Positions 56,645-64,000 of a stretch of 64,000 bases of DNA are shown in pieces. The notes under the pieces were generated by a model. The model did not search any database. It was given only the letters and a program-made list of their open reading frames with translations, and was not told the origin of the DNA. The position numbers and the translations under genes were made by a program. The stretch is taken from assembly GCA_005406025.1 (NCBI GenBank), contig BGZK01001343.1, forward strand, positions 1-64,000. The letters run 5' to 3'. The DNA is from Eumeta japonica (lineage: Eukaryota; Arthropoda; Insecta; Lepidoptera; Psychidae). How positions within the stretch are numbered: the first letter of the stretch is position 1; every line of letters starts with the position of its first letter.

Positions 56645-57645
56645 TCAGTAGTTAAATTTTGAAATTTTTCAATATAGTTAGTTTGAAAAATATTCTACAC
56701 AAACGGTTTTTGAATATTTTTTCAAGTCCTAAACGCACCCCCACACACGTGTGTGCGCGCTCACACATACCTACAGACATCACTCTGAAAAGAGAAAATA
56801 GTCAATATATTTCTAGAATGCTAAAACGACAAGATCAGTGGAATACTCTATTTTGGAAAATCAAGTTGAAAATAGTATCTTCTCAAATCCTCACATAACT
56901 TTCGACTGAACGAAGTTGATTTCGTTTGGCCCCAAGATTTTGATTCGATTGCTAGTCCATTGCGTACGACTGTTGAGAAAGGTATCGGTTGACGTGCTAC
57001 CGGCAGGTTGCGCGGACTTGTATTGCAAAGTTTACATTTCTTGAAGTAGATTGCGAGAAATTACGATAATTACTTCGGTAGAATAATAGAATACAAACCA
57101 GCATAATTCGAGCGATTAGATGAACATTAGGATAAAACATTGAAGGAAGAAGTGCCAGAGGTAAATGATCATTAGTAGGTGGAAGCCCAACGTATTAGAA
57201 CCACAGACCAAATGTAATCCAGCGGTTCACCTTTGGCCGGTGAAATCACGCAAGCTTTTCGCGCTTAAATTAAGTCCATAAGTACGGTACCGATTATATT
57301 TTATCGGATTATGTTACGTTCCGTTTTTAGTTTTATACGTATTGTTTCTGTAGTTGTACACTGGTATAATGATGTCGAAATAGATGGCATTTATGGCCTA
57401 GTCATGAAGAACATTATATAACTAATAAAGTCTTGCAGTTAGTATTGAACTATAAATTGTAATTGTAAGAATCATAGTTCTGTAAGAAATTTTGACATGC
57501 TCGTAGAGTGATTTGAAATTTTTGGAAAAAAAGTGCTGCTGGCGGCTTTACACCGTACCGATAGTGAATTATTCGTCTTTTGTGTACAGATTTGATGGAC
57601 AAGGTATCTTTATGGCTATGATCGCGTTTATGGACGAAACTTTAG
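56645..57645. other. Mostly unique DNA without a recognised gene
   Basis: A short CA/GT-rich patch lies at 56745-56765. GC-richer patches at 56950-57030 and 57230-57270 could be regulatory but show no distinctive pattern. Confidence 0.45.
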
Positions 57646-57649
57646 AAAA

Positions 57650-57732
57650 TTTCTGCCGATGGTCACCGCCGTCCATGGGCTGCAGTGACCATCTACTTTC
57701 CGATGGCTCGCATACTCTTTTGCTCCTTATAA
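57650..57732 (+). repeat. Short interspersed repeat S, copy 6 (tail only)
   Basis: TGGTCACCGCCGTCCATGGG followed by AGTGACCATC and GGCTCGCATACTCTTTTGC matches the 3' tail of the S family. Confidence 0.55.
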
Positions 57733-57734
57733 AT

Positions 57735-58475
57735 CATATAATATAAAAAATATGTACATTACAGTGTTAACTAGTTGAATCAATTATAATTTGTGCCTTC
57801 GTGCAGACATTAATTAGTTTACATTTATACGGATTAGCTTATTTAAAATTATACAATCTATGCGTTATAATGCATAAAATTACTTAATATTTCAACGTTG
57901 GTTCAAAATTTTAGCATAGATTATGATGTGTTTTGATGCCTGTAAAAATGTAACTTGTAAATACAAAAAACTGGATTTAAAAGAGTCATGCAATTTTTTT
58001 TGCAAGTCCTAAAAATTTCAATCAAAACTATACCATTCATACAAACATTTTAGTTTATAATGTACACGTCAATACTAATCAATAGGATCACTTACATATC
58101 TTCTATTCAGTATTGATATAAAAAGGACATGCAGTTCTCATTCTATTTTAAATACTTATTTATTTGTTTACTTATTAGATTACCATATGTAGGAATGCAT
58201 TTTCACATTACTAATTTATTTTTGGAAGCAATTCACTTCACCTGCTTAACTGATTACAGTTAATTTAATGATATTTTACAATATTTTTAATAATTTCCCA
58301 TAACGCAGGTTGAGCGTTAAAACTATTAAGATACCTTCAAAACATTAAAGTTGATTGTGTTCCCTAATTTAAATGGTACTTACATTTAAATTTGAGTGCG
58401 GTATTTAAGAGTGCTGTACTGTATATAACACATGTGTTATACTGTGTATAACACATGATGAAATTGGTCTATAGG
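57735..58475. other. AT-rich DNA with a small perfect palindrome
   Basis: No gene recognised. An 18-base perfect palindrome TATAACACATGTGTTATA lies at 58424-58441, and its half GTATAACACATG recurs at 58446-58457. Confidence 0.55.
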
Positions 58476-58479
58476 TACA

Positions 58480-58545
58480 TCTGTAACTTACCAAATGGAA
58501 GCTCTAAGATCTCAGCCTACCCCTCTAAAAAACAGGCGTGAAATT
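58480..58545 (+). repeat. Dispersed repeat fragment, CCTACCC...AGGCGTGA type
   Basis: It matches 43735-43795 in the core words CCTACCC, AAAAA and AGGCGTGA. Flanks are unlike. Confidence 0.5.
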
Positions 58546-58729
58546 ATGTTATTCTGTTTTGAACTGATCGGATGTATCATCATCATTATTATGGAGTATC
58601 AATTATTAAAGCAGTCATAAACATATTTATTTTTTGTTTGTATAACAATATGTTAATTTTTTTTACGCAACTACTATTTAGTGACTGATAAAGAATGGGT
58701 CATATCAAATCAGCGCGTAAATAATTGCG

Positions 58730-58945
58730 CATTGACATAAAAACGTCACGGCGGGCCGTTGTAGTGCGCCGAATAACATTTTGACGTTTATTTCAATTCC
58801 AACCCGAATGCGTGTGAGCATTCAGTCCTCCGACGCCAGACATTATTTTGACATGTTTATTTACGATAACTCCAAAGTTACGAGGGTTTGACAACCCCTG
58901 CAGCGAACGCCGCCGGAACAAATATTATGGGTTCGGCTGAGTATC
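58730..58945. promoter_or_regulatory. GC-rich island, candidate regulatory element
   Basis: The block combines CACGGCGGGCCGTTG, AGTGCGCCGAATAAC, CCCCTGCAGCGAACGCCGCC with the CRE-like words TGACGTTTATTT and AAACGTCACG. It is unique in the window and without an informative open frame. Confidence 0.28.
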
Positions 58946-59149
58946 ATCGTTTTATCATAGCTCAAAGCTGAAATACCTCCGTCTATAAAAAAGACCTCAT
59001 AATTTATTACGATTGGTAAATCAAATTGAACAATTGGTGAAATTGCTTCATTTTATTTTGAGGTTAACGTCCGTAAAGAATATTTTGTATTTATTATTTG
59101 TATCATAAATCTAGAAAATATTTGAGCATAACAATTCTGGCCACACGCC

Positions 59150-59215
59150 ATGAAATAAAAAACCGGCCAAATGCAAGTCAAACCCGTCTGAAGAGGGTTT
59201 CGTACGATGAATACG
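59150..59215 (+). repeat. Dispersed repeat fragment, GGCCAAATGCAAGTC type
   Basis: CCGGCCAAATGCAAGTCAAA followed by GAAGAGGGTTTCGTACGATG resembles a very common lepidopteran repeat (GGCCAAGTGCGAGTC...GGGTTCCGTAC, from memory). The overlapping frames at 59053-59388 are not genes. Confidence 0.5.
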
Positions 59216-59219
59216 TTAT

Positions 59220-61700
59220 CTGTCATATCATGTTTACAAACGGTTTGTTTAGCTTCACTCTTACATGCATTTCTTATTTCAAATATTTGAACAGACTCAT
59301 CGACTACTTCCGTCCAACAGACTCTTATGACACTGCGACCGAAGGACATTCCAATGACAATACAATATTTGGTAAACTTCGGGCTTAACCTTCTGTCACT
59401 GCAAACAACAATCTTGACCTGCTAACAAACCTGATACCGCTAAGGTGTAGCCGACCTAACTCGTAAGAATCGAGGATTCGTAGATGATGTATTGGTATTG
59501 TGGATATCAAGCATTAACTTAATATTTGTATTCCGAGTTCTAACTCCTCATTCCTGCTCCAACAAGGGTACTCCCCGTATGAAATGTGAGAACTGAGTTT
59601 TCATCCAATTTATGGTTACTGTATCGTACCGACTGAATGGCGTGACAAAAAAATGATAAGTCAGTAGCGATATACCACACAGTCAAGATTTGAAGCTCGC
59701 CGAGGACTGAGTTGCATAAGGATGGTTAAAATGATATTACGTCAGAGCTTCACCCTCAAATGTATTGAAGAGTTGGGCTCTGCGGTATTTGTATCCTTAA
59801 TAAATAACAATATAAACCGTAATAGTATTTCTAAACAGAAACAAACTTTTTTTATTACTAAACAAATTACTACTAAATGTCCTATTTAGAGCACTATAAA
59901 CCTAAAAATAAAAAAAGATTAAAAAAACCTTTTAAATGATTCTATTCTGTTTTACAATGAACAAGTTATGTACTAAAAGCTAGAAAATAAATACATTACA
60001 TATTGTTTTTACAAACGTGAGCTTTATCACGATATTATAGAAATGGCTTACCCGTAACGAATTGCACAGACTAAGAGCACTAACTTCCTTTAGTATTGTT
60101 CGAAGGACAAGAACACTTAGGTCACCACGTCACCTGCATACGTTATTATTAATCATGGGCTTTCATCAGTTCTGTGACAAACTTCATACACCGGCATATC
60201 AGAATAATTTTCTATTAGTGGTAGAACTTTTAAGATCGATGTAGTAGTTTGGTTTAATAGAACAAATACGCGGAGCAAATTGGAAAAAAGTTTGTTGTCA
60301 AGTTTGGCGATGAGCTTATCATTCTCTTACGATATATATTTTTATGATATGTGTGCGGTGTGTGTATGAAATTGATTAATGTATAATTTAACTAAAAATC
60401 ACGTTTCTTTAATTTCACTATATAAATAAGATCACGTAATTGATTTCAATATAAAATTTGTAAATAAATAAATAATGCATAAAAGACACTTAATTTAGCA
60501 TATTTCTAAATGTTAATTTTGCTGTTGATAGTGATGACTGGTACTGTATGTATGGAAATCGATTACATAAAGCAACGAACACTTATGTACTAGACACGTA
60601 AATGCTTCCCGAACTCTTTGATATCCTACTCACAAGTATTTAATTAAAATAGATTAATGTAGTTAAATATGTATTATATACTTTTTGCGGAGATCGATCT
60701 AAGGCTCAAAAATATTTTCTAAAAATTAGCGTAGCATTCTATTTTGCAGGCAATACAAGCGCATTCCACTGATTAACTCTTCTATTTCATTCCCCATTTA
60801 ATGAAATTCATTCCTTTGCATTTAAATCTCTCTCTATATTACTCGAATAAAATACCTTATTTTTAAAATCTCCATTTCGGGCCTTATTGGGCCTTATATT
60901 ATTATTATATTATATAAAAAAAGCAAAAAGAATTTTAGCAAGCGGACACTGGTGTCGCGCTACAAACTTTTCGCTCATATATTATGTATGATTTGGTATG
61001 TTTAGTATAAAATATTTATATATAAACCTATGCTTTTGGAAAAAAATTTTGTCATAAAACTTTGTGAAAATTTTAACAGTTTTGAGATTCGTTTTGAATT
61101 ATTTCACAATAACTGTCATAAACGTGGATTAGTGTTAATAGATGTATAATATACAATGTATTACTATGCGAAAAAGTTTTATAATGACACTAACTTCAAT
61201 GTAATGACTTGTTTACTTTATAACTCGCTACACAAAACTTGAAATAGGCTATATTATGAATTTATTATTCGTTCGTAATTGTAAATTTGAAGGAAATTTT
61301 CCCTCAAGAAATATAATCACAATATTTGAAACAAATAAATAAACTATTATCAAGCTTGGTCTTAAAACAGGTTTAAAAGAACATAATTATGTACATTCAT
61401 GTCGAAAATATAAAAATTCACACTCAGAAATTATAAAAAAAAATAGCAAAAATTACAGTGCTTTCACCTCCCTGAAATATACCATTGCCGATGTTGACTG
61501 GAATTTCATTGAAACTGATGTTTAACAAACAAATAACATTTAAAAAAAATGCAAGGACTTCCAAATGTTTATAATTTAAAACGTTGTTATTTTAAAGTCA
61601 TCGAAATATAAATGTTTTTGTCAACTCATTTAAACAAAAGTGGAACATTAATGCTTTTTTTAATGTCGAAGGTATATAAGGAACGCTAGCAAACATGTGT
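59220..61700. other. AT-rich DNA without a recognised gene
   Basis: About 2.5 kb with no confident gene or transposon. A 60-codon plus frame at 60062-60244 is arginine- and leucine-rich (HRLRALTSFSIVRRTRTL) and might be a transposon scrap, but I cannot name it. Confidence 0.5.
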
Positions 61701-61707
61701 TAAAATA

Positions 61708-62890
61708 TAGGGTTGGAAAAAAGTTTTTTCGTATTTTATTAACACATTCAAGATAATTTTTCATATTCTATTTACATTTAATTACAATGTATATATCTAT
61801 ATATATGTGTGTGTGTATATATATATCAGTTTTTACAGTCTTCTCTTAATGTTAACCTAACCTTCTAAAGAGACTAACACAGGTGAAAATCTAAGGGTGC
61901 AAGGTCAGGGCTGTATAGGGGATGCATTAACACTTCCCAAAAAAACTCTCTCAATATTTGCTGAATGGCAAAAAGATATGTGGTCTGGCGTTATCATGGT
62001 GAAAAACCACACCCTTTCTTTTGATCAATTCCGACTGTTTTTGCTCCACTTCTTGCTTGAGTCTTATCAGCTGTTGGCAGTTGAGATCTGGATTGATGAT
62101 TTTGCCCGGAGATAAAAAACTCATAATGAATAAAGCCCTTCCAATTCCACTATACTCTATCGACTTATTGCAAGTTAATCCGGGTTTCACTATAGTCTGT
62201 GGAGCTAGCATACCTTTTGACTATGATCTTTTCGCATGTCTTATCGTAGGTGATCCATTATTTATCACCAATGATCAATCTTTTCAAAAAGTTTCAGATT
62301 TAATATGTTTCAATATAGAATCGAAAATTAGTACAACATTCATTACATTTCTTTCAGTGAGCTCGTGTGGAACCCAAATATCTAGCTCTTAGGTATGTCC
62401 AGATTTTTTTCAAATGGGTCAAAACTGTTTTGTAATTAAATCCCCAGCTCATCAACTATATTGTTAAGACTAGCGTGCTGATCTTCCTCTACTTTTTCCA
62501 AAAAGGCATCAATTTTATAGGTAAAATGTTCATCGGAGCGAGGTTCATCTTTGACATTAAAATTACTGTATTGAAAACATTTGAACCCGTTTTTTGCTAC
62601 TCTTACCGACTCTGTATTAGATCCATAAACATCAAAATTTTTTCCGCGGCTTTCTTTTTTTATAATAAAACTTCAAAAAGTATGAAATTTCTACGTAAGA
62701 TCCATTCATTAGGTTGTACAAAAAACAATAAAAAAATGGCGAGATACCGTTTTTATTTTTCACTTTTATTTTTTTAAAAGGCCATCAATTTAAAGGTAAC
62801 CAAACAGACCAGACACAAACAGCTCAACCAAAGAGATTTTGCTGCAAGTTTTTACTTATAAAACACGAAAAAAATTTTTCCCCGACCTAA
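61708..62890 (-). mobile_element. mariner transposon (second subfamily) with matched ends
   Basis: The ends read TAGGGTTGGAAAAAAG...TTTTTTCGTATTTT at 61708 and, on the minus strand, TTAGGTCGGGGAAAAATTT...CGTGTTTT at 62890. TA dinucleotides flank both (61706-61707 and 62891-62892). The minus strand encodes decayed DD34D transposase: NFNVKDEPRSDEHFT, EEDQHASLNNIVDELGI, LAPQTIVKPGL, PGKIINPDLNCQQL, VFHHDNARPH and, after a frameshift, MHPLYSPDLAPLDFH. The second and third aspartates survive. The first catalytic segment is broken by frameshifts, and several stops are present. Length (about 1.18 kb) is slightly below normal. The fragment at 12185-12690 belongs to the same subfamily. Confidence 0.9.
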
Positions 62891-63109
62891 TACTTACACA
62901 GGAAAAATATACACATAAAAAACGCCGACAAATCGAAATTCAAAGTTCCCCCTATCGTTTGATAGAGAGTTTAAAATGTTCAAAAAATACATTCATACTT
63001 TATCGACATCCTTTGTATTCATATTCACCCCTTTCTCAACATTGCGAGCGCTGTATTTTCACGCAAAATATTTTACATGAACATTGACAAGCGAATTTTT
63101 AAAATAATC

Positions 63110-63490
63110 CTGGCTGAATCCCCACTGACCGCTTCGATCCGCAAAGCATATAAAAGCGAGGGTTGGCGAATTTAACGTTAATACGATTCTCAATAAGAAC
63201 GGAAACAATAAATTAAAGAAAAATACGTCACAAAACTCCAACGATTCAAGATGGCGCCGGATAATAAAAAAATAATAAAGAGAAAACGGACGTAACAATA
63301 AAAAGCGGAGATGAGACAAAACGGAATATTGTTTATGCTTTTACTGCTCCGTTTTTATTTAATAGTTCTGGTGACTGGGCGTGGGATGAGAAAAATATAA
63401 TATATATTACGAGACCCGCGTGCCTCGACGGCCAAAGACGAGGTGCACGGCGTCAATTGCGAATGCGGTTATGTTAGGGGAACGCCACGT
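63110..63490. promoter_or_regulatory. GC-richer island with forkhead/Hox-like and TATA-like words
   Basis: CATATAAAAGCGAGGG contains a TATAAAA word (63149-63155), but no initiator sits at the expected distance. GGAAACAATAAATT, CGTAACAATAAAAAG and CGTTTTTATTTAAT are forkhead/Hox-type words. The right part is CpG-rich (CCCGCGTGCCTCGACGG, GGTGCACGGCG). The 86-codon minus frame (63059-63319) has no recognisable features. Confidence 0.28.
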
Positions 63491-63529
63491 ATAAATTTGA
63501 AGGTAGGATATACCAATTCATAACTTTAT

Positions 63530-63815
63530 TGTATATTAGCTTTTGCCCGCTGCTCCGCCCGCATGGACTCCAATATTTAGACCATTTTAGAAGCACTAGT
63601 GGTGGTCATTCTTATTTTTCTCACATGCCCATTTTAAATGACCTCACTAATATATAAAAGAAATAGGTCAAGCTGTATCTCTGGTTCCATCCAACCGAAT
63701 CAAATGAAACATGGCTTAGATATTAAATTGGACTACAAACTATCGAACTGTGAAAATCTCATCAGAATCCTTTCAGCGGTTTTTGCGTGATTCGGTAATA
63801 AACAGACAGACAACA
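63530..63815 (+). repeat. CCGCTCCGCCC-type repeat (family G), head-to-tail copy
   Basis: TTTGCCCGCTGCTCCGCCCGC (head, 63541) is followed by CATCAGAATCCTTTCAGCGG and TTTTTGCGTGATTC. The copy ends in an ACAGACAGACA run near 63803-63813. This head, AGCGGTTT core and ACAGACAG end are the arrangement I know as a common insect dispersed repeat. It is the most complete copy here. Confidence 0.65.
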
Positions 63816-63927
63816 ATTCTGAAAACCTTATGTTTTGGCCTCTGTTGCTCTAATAAAGACCTTCATATCAGTTTTTTTTTAATATGTTTCATATACAGAC
63901 ATCGGTTTGTTACAATTTTATTATACG

Positions 63928-63976
63928 CACACATACACACATACACATTGATGTGTATGTGTGCGTGCGTGTGTAC
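63928..63976. repeat. (CA)n/(TG)n inverted microsatellite
   Basis: CACACATACACAT (63936-63948) is followed by TG and then its exact reverse complement ATGTGTATGTGTG (63951-63963). The outer sequence continues as CGCACACATA on the left and CGTGCGTGTGT on the right. It can fold into a 13-bp hairpin with a two-base spacer. Confidence 0.9.
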
Positions 63977-64000
63977 CTTATACAGACTTCGTAAATCTCA

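Noticed and set aside
1..64000. CRISPR arrays, operons or phage-type systems
   Set aside because: Eukaryotic AT-rich sequence with no regularly spaced identical repeats of that kind and no prokaryotic gene organisation.
1..64000. Well-known insect microRNAs (let-7, mir-10, iab-4, mir-1 and similar)
   Set aside because: A visual search for the mature sequences I remember found none; this search was not exhaustive.

Overview
This 64 kb window looks like AT-rich, gene-poor nuclear DNA from an insect, most likely a moth or butterfly. The inference rests on its repeats: mariner (DD34D) transposon relics, several non-LTR retrotransposon clades including an RTE-type element and one with an AAATC-repeat 3' tail, and short dispersed repeats with a CCGCTGCTCCGCCCGCG-like head that I associate with Lepidoptera. 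The species cannot be told from the sequence. I found no convincing complete host protein-coding gene, no functional tRNA or rRNA gene and no CRISPR array. Bacterial concepts (operons, ribosome binding sites) do not apply here.

Layout: 1-5 kb holds dispersed repeats, a GC-rich island at 2.6-3.1 kb and a jockey-like reverse transcriptase (RT) relic at 3.65-4.57 kb. At 8.6-12.7 kb there is a dense transposon cluster: a LINE 3' half with an intact FADD motif, a mariner split by another LINE, and a piece of a second mariner type. A decayed LINE lies at 16.6-18.1 kb. A 36-bp minisatellite at 19.4-19.7 kb keeps a reading frame open. From 22 to 31 kb there are short repeats, several GC-rich islands and a mariner copy with both terminal repeats (28.48-29.72 kb). 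An RTE-type LINE lies at 34.2-35.6 kb and a possible exon with a strong splice donor at 35.92-36.02 kb. A second copy of the AAATC-tailed LINE is at 37.6-38.2 kb. The stretch 39-49 kb is mostly plain AT-rich DNA with a few repeats and a promoter-like GC island at 43.9-44.1 kb. From 50 to 54.4 kb come a promoter-like patch, a third mariner, a Ty3/gypsy integrase relic and a LINE endonuclease relic. The 56-63 kb part holds further repeats and a mariner with matched ends (61.71-62.89 kb). The window ends with a GC-rich island and a CCGCTCCGCCC-type repeat.

All recognisable coding sequence belongs to decayed mobile elements carrying stops, frameshifts and deletions, so none should be active. The non-transposon signal worth attention is a set of roughly fourteen short, GC-rich, unique-looking islands in a very AT-rich background, some with homeodomain, POU-octamer or SOX-like words or initiator-like motifs. 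This pattern fits a large intron or intergenic regulatory territory of a developmental gene, but that is inference and needs comparison with related genomes.
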